Shown here piece after piece: positions 25,871 to 34,757 of a DNA stretch of 64,000 nt. Made by a program: the position numbers and the translations under genes. The DNA comes from Mycobacterium sp. MYCO198283 (lineage in GTDB: Bacteria; Actinomycetota; Actinomycetes; Mycobacteriales; Mycobacteriaceae): assembly GCF_021213805.1 (NCBI RefSeq), contig NZ_JAJQJI010000002.1, forward strand, positions 186,001-250,000, written 5' to 3'. The number at the start of each line of letters is the position of its first letter. The first letter of the stretch is position 1. The notes beneath the pieces are model-generated. The model had not been told where the DNA came from. It was given only the letters and a program-made list of their open reading frames with translations, and ran no database searches.

Positions 25871-26107
25871 ATGGCTGACGACAACAGCGGCCCCGCCGAG
25901 GGCATCAAGGGCGTCGTCGAAGACGTCAAGGGCAAGGCCAAGGAGACCATCGGCACGGTCGCCGGCCGCGACGATCTGACCCGCGAGGGCAAGGCCCAAC
26001 AGGACAAGGCCGAGGCGCAGCGCGACGCCGCGCAGAAGGAAGCCGAGGCCGAGGCCGCCCGCGGTGGCGCGAAGGCCGCCGAGGAGCGTCAGAAGTCCGA
26101 GCAGTAG
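25871..26107 (+). CDS. CsbD-like small stress protein
   Basis: 78 residues, highly charged and helical. GIKGVVEDVKGKAKETIGTVAGRDDLTREGKAQQDKAEAQ is the CsbD repeat pattern (V-x-G-K-x-K-E-x-x-G followed by D-x-x-x-E-G-K). CsbD proteins are abundant general-stress proteins of unknown mechanism, SigB-controlled in Bacillus. An ATG follows an AGGAGG-type site (CCAGGAGGTAG) six bases upstream. It ends in a strong hairpin shared with the convergent usfY gene. Confidence 0.9.
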   Translation: MADDNSGPAEGIKGVVEDVKGKAKETIGTVAGRDDLTREGKAQQDKAEAQRDAAQKEAEAEAARGGAKAAEERQKSEQ

Positions 26108-26119
26108 TCACGAGCACGT

Positions 26120-26153
26120 AAGTGGCCCGGTCCGATGTCGGACCGGGCCACTT
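26120..26153. terminator. Bidirectional hairpin terminator
   Basis: A perfect 16-bp inverted repeat (arms AAGTGGCCCGGTCCGA at 26120-26135 and its complement at 26138-26153) lies between the convergent CsbD-like and usfY genes, 13 bp from each stop. Because the outermost bases are AA and TT, it gives A-rich/T-rich flanks in either direction. It is the strongest hairpin I noticed in the window. Confidence 0.85.
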
Positions 26154-26166
26154 CACGTTCGGGGTG

Positions 26167-26460
26167 TCAGGGAGCGTCGGATCGATCCGACAGCGCGGCC
26201 GCGGCGCGCTTGGCGTTGCGCCGGCGATGCAGGTACAGCCAACCGCCGGCAACACCGCCGACCAGTACCGCGCCGGCGAACAGCGACACCGCCACCGTGC
26301 CGTTGGCGGCGGCGGCAGCGGCCAGCCCGCAGACGAGCAACAGCACGGCGACCGCGACGCCCACGTAGCCGGGGATGAACGTGGTGTCCTTCAACGACTC
26401 CCCCATGCGGGGCCGGTGGGTGCGCGAGTAGTCGATCGGGTCTTGCGAGGTGTCGGGCAT
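26167..26460 (-). CDS. usfY: UsfY-family membrane protein
   Basis: 97 residues with two membrane segments (about 33-52 and 57-76) and a basic end. The N-terminus DPIDYSRTHRPRMGESLKD ... PGYVGV follows the pattern recalled for UsfY of M. tuberculosis (DPVDHLRTxRPxxGESLxD...PGY), which is encoded next to usfX-sigF there. Here it is 15 kb from sigF, 22 bp downstream of a flavoprotein gene and likely in one SigF-type transcript with it. Function unknown; the family link rests on the N-terminal motif. Confidence 0.75.
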   Translation of the reverse strand: MPDTSQDPIDYSRTHRPRMGESLKDTTFIPGYVGVAVAVLLLVCGLAAAAAANGTVAVSLFAGAVLVGGVAGGWLYLHRRRNAKRAAAALSDRSDAP

Positions 26461-26482
26461 GATGTCGCTCCTTTTGCGGTCG

Positions 26483-27109
26483 TCAGTTGTACGCCGGATA
26501 GCCGTTGTCGCGCAACAGTTGTGCGAGATGCGCTGCGTTGCGCGCGGCGTTGGCGGTGGTGGTCGCGACGGCGTCGGGAACTTCGTCGAGATCGTTGTAG
26601 TCGGGTCCCTGCATCGCTTCGCCGTTCCAGTAGGTGCAGCCCTGGGCGGGGATGGAGAAGCCGATGTCGTTGAGCGCCTGGAACAGGTCCGCGACGATCT
26701 TGTGGGCGCCGTCCTCGTTGCCCACCACCACCGCGACGGCCACCTTACCCAGCATCGACGGCCGTCCGGCGTCGTCGGTCTCGCCGATCTCGGCGTCGAG
26801 CCGCTCCAGGACGCGCTGCGCCACGCTCGACATGTGACCGACCCACGTCGGCGTCGCCATCACCAGGATGTCGGCCTGCCGGATCTCGTTGCGGATGCGT
26901 GGCCACTCGTCCCCGGTGCCCATGTCGCCCTCGGTCCCGGGCAGGATCGAGTGGTCGACGCAGCGCAGCGATTCGCATCGCACGCCATGGGCTTCCAGTT
27001 GATCCAGGAGCTGCCGCGCGAGGAGTTCGCTGCTCGAAGGTTCCGGGCTGGGCTTGAGGCTGCACACCAGCGCGAGGGCGCGCAGGGGCCGCGCCCCGTG
27101 ACTCGTCAT
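26483..27109 (-). CDS. Flavodoxin-like NAD(P)H-dependent FMN reductase
   Basis: 208 residues, flavodoxin-like fold. ALALVCSLKPSPEPSSSELLARQLL is the phosphate-binding loop region, LVMATPTWVGHMSSVAQRVLERLD the FMN isoalloxazine loop, and VAVVVGNEDGAHKIVADL the third loop. Such enzymes (NADPH-dependent FMN reductase/WrbA-like) reduce flavins or quinones. The ATG lies only a few bases after the predicted start of a SigF-type promoter, so translation may be leaderless. It is followed after 22 bp by usfY. Confidence 0.87.
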   Translation of the reverse strand: MTSHGARPLRALALVCSLKPSPEPSSSELLARQLLDQLEAHGVRCESLRCVDHSILPGTEGDMGTGDEWPRIRNEIRQADILVMATPTWVGHMSSVAQRVLERLDAEIGETDDAGRPSMLGKVAVAVVVGNEDGAHKIVADLFQALNDIGFSIPAQGCTYWNGEAMQGPDYNDLDEVPDAVATTTANAARNAAHLAQLLRDNGYPAYN

Positions 27110-27118
27110 GTGCGCGAG

Positions 27119-27144
27119 GTACCCGAGCGGTCTGGGCGCAAAAC
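27119..27144 (-). promoter_or_regulatory. SigF-type promoter of the flavoprotein-usfY pair
   Basis: On the minus strand GTTT (27144-27141), a 16-bp spacer and GGGTAC (27124-27119) match the SigF consensus. The expected start at 27113-27110 is 0-4 nt before the ATG at 27109. Confidence 0.7.
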
Positions 27145-27172
27145 GGTGATCCGCGTCGCGGTCACCGACGTG

Positions 27173-27538
27173 TCACCCCAGCGCCGGCGGCACCGCCATC
27201 GTGAGCACGACGAGCATCAGGACCAGCAGGAACCAGCCCGCGCCCTGCCAGACCCACCAATTGCCGGCGCCCGAACGCCACAGCCGGTAGGTCCGGACGA
27301 AGCCGGCCACGCCGCCCGCGAACAGCACCAGCGACGGCCCGATCGCCAGCAGATTGCGCTGTACCGCACTGCAGTGCGCCAGCGGGTCGGTCGCCGAATC
27401 GGTGCGGCACGTCGACAGCCACCACAGCGCCAGACCCAGCACCGCGAGCGCTGCCACGGCGACCGCCGCGACGAACCGCACGGCCGCGGCGTAGGCGCGG
27501 CCCTCACCGGCGTGGCTGCCGGTCTTCGGGTCGGTCAT
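27173..27538 (-). CDS. Three-helix membrane protein, function unknown
   Basis: 121 residues with membrane segments at about 18-41, 63-84 and 95-117. The first loop carries two Cys (STCRTDSATDPLAHCSAVQRN) that could form an extracytoplasmic disulfide. I do not recognise the family. An ATG start and a consensus SigF-type promoter about 50 bp upstream support it as a real stress-regulated gene. It lies upstream of, and on the same strand as, the flavoprotein-usfY pair, which has its own promoter. Confidence 0.72.
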   Translation of the reverse strand: MTDPKTGSHAGEGRAYAAAVRFVAAVAVAALAVLGLALWWLSTCRTDSATDPLAHCSAVQRNLLAIGPSLVLFAGGVAGFVRTYRLWRSGAGNWWVWQGAGWFLLVLMLVVLTMAVPPALG

Positions 27539-27592
27539 CGCGGACCTCCGGGCGGTCGGAGGCCACGGTCACAGCAAGCCATGGTCGCGCGG

Positions 27593-27617
27593 TTACCCCG
27601 GCGGTACCGCGCAAAAC
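27593..27617 (-). promoter_or_regulatory. SigF-type promoter of the three-helix membrane protein
   Basis: On the minus strand GTTT (27617-27614), a 15-bp spacer and GGGTAA (27598-27593) fit the SigF consensus. Spacer length and -10 are the same as in the carbamoyltransferase promoter. The predicted leader is about 48 nt. Confidence 0.7.
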
Positions 27618-27738
27618 GCGGCGCGCAAGGCTTCCGCTCACCGTGCGTCGAACGCTACCGCCGAAACCGTTGCGCCACAATTGAACTCATGAGACAGCAC
27701 GGCTGGCCGCCCGCTGAGCCGTGGACTACCATCCTGCC

Positions 27739-29180
27739 GTGAACGTTCCGCCGCAGGACGTCGAGCCGACCTCCGTCGTCGTGGTCGGCGGCGGGTTCAG
27801 CGGCGCCATGGCAGCGGTGAACATCGCCCGGCTCAGCGAGCGCCCGCTGCGGCTGACGGTGCTCGACCGCCGAGGCTCCCTGGGCGCGGGGTCGCCTACG
27901 CGCCGCAGCGCGACGAATTCCTGCTCAACGTGGCGGCCCGCAACATGTCGGCGTTCGCCGACGACCCGGGTCACTTCGTCGCGTGGCTCCGCTCGCAGCC
28001 GGAGTTCGCCGACCGACCGGAGGCGGAGTACCGCGAGAGCTTCGTGTCCCGCCGGATCTACGGCGACTATCTCGAAGACCTGACGCGGCGGCACCTGCTC
28101 GACGCGGCCGCCGCCGCGCCCGCCCGCTGTGACGTGGTGACCGATGAGGCCGTCGACATCGAGCCGCGGGGCACGCGGTGCGCCGTGCAGCTCGCGGACG
28201 GATCCGCCGTCGAGGCCGACCGCGTCGTGCTGGCGACGGGCAACGAGCCGCCCGCACCGCTGCCCGGCGCCGACGACCTGACCGACCACCCCGGCTGGAT
28301 CGCCGATCCGTGGGAGCCGTGGGAGCACCGGCTGCCCGGCGACCACGGCGTCGTCGTCATCCTCGGCACCGGGCTGTCCGCCGTCGACACCATCGTGGCG
28401 CTGCGGGCGCAGCGGTTCGCCGGCCGTATCCACGCCGTGTCGCGGCACGGATGGTTTCCCCACGCCCATTTCCGCGGTGTCGACTATCCGGACTTCCCAC
28501 CGCCCGACGTCGACCTGACAGCGCTCGACCTCGACGAGCTGGTGGCGTTGATCGAGCAGCACTGCGCCGTCCTGCAGCGCCGCAATGCCCACCCCGCGAT
28601 CATCGTCGACCGGCTGCGCCCCCACACCCAGCCCATCTGGGCGGGGCTGAGCCGCGACGACCGGCTGGCGTTCGCGCGAGACCACGCCGCGCGCTGGAAC
28701 GTGCACCGGCACCGCATCGCCCCGGAGATCCACTCGGCGGTGGTCAATGCGCAGTTCAGCGGCCAGCTGCAGGTGCACGCGTCGGCTGTGGAGTCGCTGG
28801 CGCCGGCGGGCGACCGCATCACCGTGGCACTGGAAAGCGGTGACCGCTTCACCGGCGATCTGGTGATCAACGCGACGGGTCCGGCCAACCGGCTGACCCG
28901 CACCCGGTCGCCGCTGCTACAGAACCTGCTGCGGCGCGGCCTGATCACCCCCGACGACACGGACATGGGCGTTCGCGTCGATGGCCGTCACGTCGCGCTG
29001 ATCGCCGCGGGCGGCCTGTCGCCCTACCTGGTGGCGCTCGGCCCGCTGCTGCGCGGAACGCTGTGGGAGACCATCGCCGTGCCGGAGATCCGGTCGCAGG
29101 CCCGGCGGGTCGCCGACACGGTCCTCGAGCTCGTCGGGCGCGACGAGGAGCAGCAGCGGGTGCTCGAGTACATGGTCTGA
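27739..29180 (+). pseudogene. FAD/NAD(P)-binding protein gene with a 1-base frameshift
   Basis: The first frame starts at GTG 27739 and encodes SVVVVGGGFSGAMAAVNIA, the FAD-binding Gly motif, then runs out of family similarity at about 27885. The second frame resumes at once with VAYAPQRDEFLLNVAARNMSAFADDP and continues to a normal end. Family members (YdhS-like, FAD-NAD-binding type 9) read G-R-G-V-A-Y across this junction. One extra G in the CTGGGCGCGGGG tract at 27880-27891 would restore a 480-residue protein. Either the gene is recently inactivated or the base call is wrong. Residual C-terminal motifs (VINATGPANRL, GLITPDDTDMGVRVD) are intact. Confidence 0.8.
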
Positions 29181-29298
29181 CGCCGGCTCAGCGGGGCGGC
29201 TGCGCCAGCCCGTCGATCGCGGCGTGGTGGTGGCGGTCTACGGCCGGCCCGAGCGGCCTCAGCGCGTCCTTGTCGGTGCCGTTGGGCACCATGGACAG

Positions 29299-32200
29299 AT
29301 GACGTCCGGCGAGTCACTCACACGGTTCAGCGAGCTGACCCGGGAGTGGTTCGCGGGCACCTTCGCCGCGCCCACCCCGGCGCAGGCCCAGGCCTGGAGC
29401 GCCATCGCCGACGGCGACAACACGTTGGTCGTCGCGCCGACCGGTTCCGGCAAGACCCTCGCGGCGTTCCTGTGGGCCATCGACCAACTCGCTCATGAGC
29501 GCTTGCGCGACGAGCATGACGGCACCCGGGTGCTGTACGTGTCACCGCTCAAGGCGCTGGCCGTCGACGTCGAGCGCAACCTGCGCACCCCGCTGACCGG
29601 CCTCACCCGCGTCGCCGAGCGGCTCGGCCGCACCCCGCCCGCGGTCACCGTCGGCGTCCGCTCCGGTGACACCCCGGCCGGCAAGCGCCGCGAACTCATC
29701 AGCTCGCCGCCGGACATCCTCATCACCACCCCCGAGTCGCTGTTCTTGATGCTCACCTCGGCCGCGCGCGAGACGCTGTCCGGTGTCCGGACGGTCATCG
29801 TCGACGAGGTGCACGCAGTCGCGGCCACCAAGCGCGGCGCCCACCTGGCGCTGTCACTGGAGCGACTCGACGAGCTCCTCGAGCGGCCCGCGCAGCGCAT
29901 CGGGCTGTCGGCCACCGTGCGCCCGCCCGAGGAGGTGGCGCGGTTCCTGTCCGGGCAGGCGCCCACCACCATCGTCGCGCCGCCGGCGGCCAAGACCTTC
30001 GAGCTCGCGGTGCAGGTTCCGGTGCCGGACATGGCGAACCTCGAGGACGGCAGCATCTGGCCGCAGGTCGAGGAACAGGTGGTCGACCTCATCGAGGCGC
30101 ACCGGTCGTCCATCGTGTTCGCGAACTCGCGGCGGCTCGCCGAACGGCTCACCGCCCGCATCAACGAGATCCACGCCGAACGCAACGGCATCGACCTCGG
30201 CGGGCAACGCAATCCCGGCGTCGCGGGCGGCGCCCCCGCCGCCGTCATGGGCAGCGGGCAGACCTTCGGCGCCGAGCCGCTGCTGGCCCGCGCACACCAC
30301 GGCTCGGTGAGCAAGGAGGCCCGCGCCGAGGTCGAGGACCAATTGAAGACCGGTCGGCTGCGGGCGGTGGTCGCCACCTCCAGCCTGGAGCTCGGCATCG
30401 ACATGGGCGCCGTCGACCTCGTCATCCAGATCGAGGCGCCGCCGTCGGTGGCGAGCGGCCTGCAGCGGATCGGGCGCGCCGGCCACCAGGTCGGCGAGAT
30501 CTCGCAGGGTGTGCTGTTTCCCAAGCACCGCACCGACCTGATCGGCTGCGCGGTCAGCGTGCAGCGCATGCTCGCCGGTGAGATCGAGACGCTGAAGGTG
30601 CCGGCGAACCCGCTCGATGTGCTGGCGCAGCACACCGTCGCGACGTGCGCGTTGGAGCCCGTCGATGCCGACCGGTGGTTCGACGCGGTCCGCCGCAGCG
30701 CGCCGTTCGCGACGCTGCCGCGCAGCGCCTTCGAAGCCACGCTCGACCTGCTGTCCGGCAAGTACCCGTCGACGGACTTCTCCGAGCTGCGGCCGCGGCT
30801 GGTGTACGACCGGGACGCCGGCACGCTCACGGCGCGGCCCGGCGCGCAGCGGCTCGCCGTCACCTCCGGCGGCGCCATCCCCGACCGCGGCCTGTTCACC
30901 GTCTATCTCGCCACCAACGCCGACACCGACAAGCCGTCGCGGGTCGGCGAGCTCGACGAGGAGATGGTGTACGAGTCGCGGCCCGGCGACGTCATCTCGC
31001 TCGGCGCGACGAGCTGGCGCATCACCGAGATCACCCACGACCGGGTGCTCGTCATCCCGGCGCCCGGCGAGCCCGCGCGGCTACCGTTCTGGCGCGGCGA
31101 CGGCGTCGGCCGGCCCGCCGAACTGGGCGCCGCGATCGGCGCGTTCACCGGCGAACTCGCCCGCCTGGCCGGCGAAGAGTTCGACGCGCGCTGCGCCGGC
31201 ATCGGGTTCAACGACTACGCCACCGCGAACTTGCGGCGGCTGCTCGACGAGCAGCGCGAGGCCACCGGCGTCGTCCCGTCGGACACCACGCTGCTCGTCG
31301 AGCGCTTCCGCGACGAGCTCGGCGACTGGCGGCTCATCCTGCACTCGCCGTATGGGCTGCGCGTGCACGGGCCGCTGGCGCTGGCGGTCGGCAGGCGGCT
31401 CGCCGAGCGGTACGGCATCGACGAGAAACCCACCGCCTCCGACGACGGCGTCATCGTGCGGCTGCCGGATACCGAGGACACTCCGCCCGGCGCCGACCTG
31501 TTCGTCTTCGACGCCGACGAGATCGAGCCGCTCGTCACCGCCGAGGTGGGCGGGTCGGCGCTGTTCGCGTCGCGGTTCCGCGAGTGTGCGGCCCGCGCGC
31601 TGCTGCTTCCCCGCCGCCAGCCCGGCAAGCGGTCGCCACTGTGGCATCAGCGCCAGCGCGCCGCCCAGCTCCTCGACGTGGCCCGCAAGTACCCGGACTT
31701 CCCGATCGTGCTCGAAGCGGTCCGCGAATGTCTGCAGGACGTCTACGACGTGCCGGCGCTGACGGCGGTGATGAGCGGTATCGCGCAGCGTCGCATCCGC
31801 GTGGCGGAGGTCGAGACGGTCACCCCGTCGCCGTTCGCCGCGTCGCAGCTGTTCGGCTATGTCGGCGCCTTCATGTACGAGGGCGACAGCCCGCTCGCCG
31901 AACGCCGCGCCGCCGCGCTGGCGCTCGACAGCACGCTGCTCGCCGAGCTGCTGGGCCGGGTCGAGCTGCGCGAACTGCTCGACCCGGATGTCATCGTCGC
32001 CACCGGCCGGCAGCTGCAGCATCTCGCCGAGGACCGCCGGGCGCGCGACGCCGAGGGCGTGGCCGACCTGCTGCGGCTGCTCGGGCCGCTGACCGAGGCC
32101 GAGATCGTCGAGCGCAGCGAGGCCGACGACGTCGGCGGCTGGCTCGACGGGCTGCGCGCCGACCGGCGGGCCGTGCCGGTGTCGTATGCCGGGCACACCT

Positions 32201-33858
32201 GGTGGGCGGCGGTCGAGGACATCGGCCGGCTGCGCGACGGCGTCGGCATCGCGGTGCCCGTCGGCGTGCCGGCGTCGTTCACCGACACGGTCGCCGATCC
32301 GCTGGGCGAGCTGCTCGGCCGCTACGCCCGCACCCACGGCCCGTTCACCACCGCCGACGTGGCCGGCCGCTTCGGGTTGGGCCTGCGGGTCGCCGCCGAT
32401 GTGCTGGGCCGGATGGCCGTCGACGGCAGGCTGGTGCGCGGCGAGTTCGTCGCGGTGGCCGCCGAACGCACCGCGGGCGCCGAGCAGTGGTGTGACGCCG
32501 AGGTGCTGCGCATCCTGCGCCGCCGATCGCTGGCGGCACTGCGCGCGCAGATCGAACCGGTGAGCACCACCGCTTATGCGCGGTTCTTGCCGGCATGGCA
32601 GCAGGTCGGCTCCCGGGTGAGCGGCGTCGACGGGCTCGCCGGGGTGATCGAGCAGCTCGCCGGCGTGCCGATCCCCGCCTCCGCGGTGGAGCCGTTCGTG
32701 CTGCGGCAGCGGGTCCGCGACTATCAGCCGGCCATGCTCGACGAACTGCTGGCGTCCGGCGAGATCATCTGGGCGGGCGCGGGTCCGCTCGCCGGCGGTG
32801 ACGGCTGGGTCGCCTTTCATACCGCCGACACCGCCCCGCTGTCGCTGGCCCCGCCCGCCGACCTGGAGTTCACCGACGTCCACGAAGCGATCGTCGAGCT
32901 GCTCGGCCGGCCCGGCGAAGGGCACGGCGCCTATTTCTTCCGGCAGCTCGCCGGCGAGGGCAGCCGCAGCGAGGAGTTCAAGGCGGCGCTGTGGGAGCTG
33001 ATCTGGGCCGGTTGGGTCACCGGCGACACCTTCTCGCCGGTGCGGGCGCTGATCAGCGGGGGCCGCCGCTCGGGCACCAAGCGGCCCGCGACGCCGGCTC
33101 ACCGTCACCGCCGCGCGCCCCGGCTGTCCGGCTACCGGGTCGCCGGCGGGCAGGCCCGCACCGTCGACCCGACCGTCGCTGGGCGCTGGTCTGCGCTGCC
33201 GGCCGCCGAGCCGGCGTCGACGGTGCGCGCACACTTCACGGCCGAGCTGCTGCTGCACCGCTACGGCGTGCTGACCAAGGGCGCCGTCATGGCCGAGCAG
33301 GTGCCCGGCGGCTTCGCGACGCTGTACAAAGTGCTGTCGGCGTTCGAGGACGCCGGCCGCTGTCAGCGCGGCTACTTCGTCGAGTCGCTCGGCGGCGCGC
33401 AATTCGCGCAGGCCGCCACCGTCGACCGGCTGCGCAGCTATCTCGACGGCGTCGACCGCGAACGCCGCGACTACACCGCGACGGTGCTGGCGGCGGCCGA
33501 TCCCGCCAACCCCTACGGCGCCACGCTGCCCTGGCCCGCCGCCGGTGACGGCGAGAGCGGTCGGCGGCCCGGCCGCAAGGCGGGCGCGCTGGTGGTCCTC
33601 GTCGACGGCGAGCTCGCCTGGTTCCTCGAGCGCGGCGGCCGCACGCTGCTCAACTTCACCGACGACGTCGACGCGCAGCACGCCGCGGCTGCCGCGCTCG
33701 CGGGGCTCGTCGCCGACGGCCGCATTCCGTCGATGCTCGTCGAGAAGGTCGACGGGACGGCCGTGCTCGAACCGGCGGCGGCGGGCGGCCCGGTGCCCGC
33801 CGCGCTCGTCGAGGCCGGCTTCGCCCGCACGCCGCGCGGCCTGCGGCTACGGCGATGA
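29299..33858 (+). CDS. lhr: Large helicase-related protein Lhr
   Basis: 1,519 residues, the usual length for Lhr. The SF2 helicase core has APTGSGKT (Walker A, residues 46-53), DEVH (169-172), GLSATVRPPEEV (motif III), TSSLELGIDMGAVD (motif V) and QRIGRAGHQVG (motif VI). The remaining 900 residues are the winged-helix, beta-barrel and C-terminal domains typical of Lhr. Mycobacterial Lhr is an ATP-dependent 3'-5' DNA translocase/helicase, SOS-induced and linked to DNA repair. The ATG was chosen to give the family N-terminus; the frame stays open upstream. nei follows after about 50 bp. Confidence 0.96.
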   Translation: MTSGESLTRFSELTREWFAGTFAAPTPAQAQAWSAIADGDNTLVVAPTGSGKTLAAFLWAIDQLAHERLRDEHDGTRVLYVSPLKALAVDVERNLRTPLTGLTRVAERLGRTPPAVTVGVRSGDTPAGKRRELISSPPDILITTPESLFLMLTSAARETLSGVRTVIVDEVHAVAATKRGAHLALSLERLDELLERPAQRIGLSATVRPPEEVARFLSGQAPTTIVAPPAAKTFELAVQVPVPDMANLEDGSIWPQVEEQVVDLIEAHRSSIVFANSRRLAERLTARINEIHAERNGIDLGGQRNPGVAGGAPAAVMGSGQTFGAEPLLARAHHGSVSKEARAEVEDQLKTGRLRAVVATSSLELGIDMGAVDLVIQIEAPPSVASGLQRIGRAGHQVGEISQGVLFPKHRTDLIGCAVSVQRMLAGEIETLKVPANPLDVLAQHTVATCALEPVDADRWFDAVRRSAPFATLPRSAFEATLDLLSGKYPSTDFSELRPRLVYDRDAGTLTARPGAQRLAVTSGGAIPDRGLFTVYLATNADTDKPSRVGELDEEMVYESRPGDVISLGATSWRITEITHDRVLVIPAPGEPARLPFWRGDGVGRPAELGAAIGAFTGELARLAGEEFDARCAGIGFNDYATANLRRLLDEQREATGVVPSDTTLLVERFRDELGDWRLILHSPYGLRVHGPLALAVGRRLAERYGIDEKPTASDDGVIVRLPDTEDTPPGADLFVFDADEIEPLVTAEVGGSALFASRFRECAARALLLPRRQPGKRSPLWHQRQRAAQLLDVARKYPDFPIVLEAVRECLQDVYDVPALTAVMSGIAQRRIRVAEVETVTPSPFAASQLFGYVGAFMYEGDSPLAERRAAALALDSTLLAELLGRVELRELLDPDVIVATGRQLQHLAEDRRARDAEGVADLLRLLGPLTEAEIVERSEADDVGGWLDGLRADRRAVPVSYAGHTWWAAVEDIGRLRDGVGIAVPVGVPASFTDTVADPLGELLGRYARTHGPFTTADVAGRFGLGLRVAADVLGRMAVDGRLVRGEFVAVAAERTAGAEQWCDAEVLRILRRRSLAALRAQIEPVSTTAYARFLPAWQQVGSRVSGVDGLAGVIEQLAGVPIPASAVEPFVLRQRVRDYQPAMLDELLASGEIIWAGAGPLAGGDGWVAFHTADTAPLSLAPPADLEFTDVHEAIVELLGRPGEGHGAYFFRQLAGEGSRSEEFKAALWELIWAGWVTGDTFSPVRALISGGRRSGTKRPATPAHRHRRAPRLSGYRVAGGQARTVDPTVAGRWSALPAAEPASTVRAHFTAELLLHRYGVLTKGAVMAEQVPGGFATLYKVLSAFEDAGRCQRGYFVESLGGAQFAQAATVDRLRSYLDGVDRERRDYTATVLAAADPANPYGATLPWPAAGDGESGRRPGRKAGALVVLVDGELAWFLERGGRTLLNFTDDVDAQHAAAAALAGLVADGRIPSMLVEKVDGTAVLEPAAAGGPVPAALVEAGFARTPRGLRLRR

Positions 33859-33911
33859 CTCTGCCGCCGATCGGTAGCGTCGCGTCGGGTTCGACGGGCG
33901 GCGGGTAGCCG

Positions 33912-34673
33912 ATGCCGGAGGGCGACACCGTCTACAAGACCGCCGCAAAGCTGCGCGACGCGCTGGCCGGTCACCCGCTCACCCGCTGCGACGTGCGGGT
34001 GCCGAAGTTCGCGACCGTCGACCTGACCGGACGCGTGGTCGACGAGGTGCGGAGCCGCGGTAAGCACCTGTTCATCCGGGTGGGCGACGCCAGCATCCAC
34101 TCGCACCTGATGATGGACGGCAGCTGGTTCGTCTCCCCGGTCAGCCGACCCAGCCGCGCCGGCCACCGCATCCGCATCATCCTGGAGGCGGGTGGCATGC
34201 ACGCCGCCGGCATCGACCTCGGCATCCTGGAGATCCTGCCGCGCGACAGCGACCTGGCGGCGGTTGCGCACCTGGGGCCGGACCTGCTCGGCGACGACTG
34301 GGACGCCGAACTCGCGGCGGCGAACATCACCGCCGACCCGAACCGCCCGCTCGCCGAAGCCCTGCTCGACCAGCGCAACCTCGCCGGCGTCGGCAACGTC
34401 TACGCCAACGAGCTGGCGTTCGTCACCGGGCTGCGGCCCGCCACGGCGGTCAAGGAACTGCGGGACCCGCTCCGGCTCGTCACCACGGCGCACAAGATGC
34501 TGATGCTCAACCGCACCACCTGGAACCGGACCATCACCGGCGACACCCGCCGCGACCGGCAGGTCTGGGTGTACGGCCGCGCCGGCCGGCCGTGCCGGCG
34601 CTGTGGCACCGCCATCGAGTCCGACACCGCCGGTGAACGCATCACCTTCTGGTGTCCGCACTGTCAGCGCTGA
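33912..34673 (+). CDS. nei: Endonuclease VIII-type DNA glycosylase Nei
   Basis: 253 residues, Fpg/Nei family. The N-terminal MPEGDTVYK gives the catalytic Pro2-Glu3 pair, GKHLFIRVG the Lys in the helix-two region, and [12 protein letters not shown] the helix-2-turn-helix. The C-terminal zinc finger is [11 protein letters not shown]...WCPHC. The enzyme removes oxidised pyrimidines and nicks the abasic site. It follows lhr as in M. tuberculosis (Rv3296-Rv3297), consistent with shared DNA-repair function. A hairpin at 34740-34756 separates it from the convergent pseudouridine synthase gene. Confidence 0.95.
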   Translation: MPEGDTVYKTAAKLRDALAGHPLTRCDVRVPKFATVDLTGRVVDEVRSRGKHLFIRVGDASIHSHLMMDGSWFVSPVSRPSRAGHRIRIILEAGGMHAAGIDLGILEILPRDSDLAAVAHLGPDLLGDDWDAELAAANITADPNRPLAEALLDQRNLAGVGNVYANELAFVTGLRPATAVKELRDPLRLVTTAHKMLMLNRTTWNRTITGDTRRDRQVWVYGRAGRPCRRCGTAIESDTAGERITFWCPHCQR

Positions 34674-34739
34674 GCCGAATCCACGCCCTGCAGCGAATAT
34701 CGATGCCCCACAACCACACCCACATGCCCGGACGGCGCG

Positions 34740-34756
34740 CGACTCGCCGCGAGTCG
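34740..34756. terminator. Hairpin between convergent nei and pseudouridine synthase genes
   Basis: CGACTCG-CCG-CGAGTCG, a perfect 7-bp stem with a 3-nt loop, abuts the stop of the minus-strand gene. No T tract. Position between convergent genes suggests a terminator. Confidence 0.5.
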
Positions 34757-34757
34757 G

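Noticed and set aside
31081-33681. An 866-codon minus-strand open frame inside lhr
   Set aside because: It is antisense to helicase and winged-helix sequence of Lhr and is rich in Arg, Gly and Ala without motifs, as expected for a GC-rich shadow frame.
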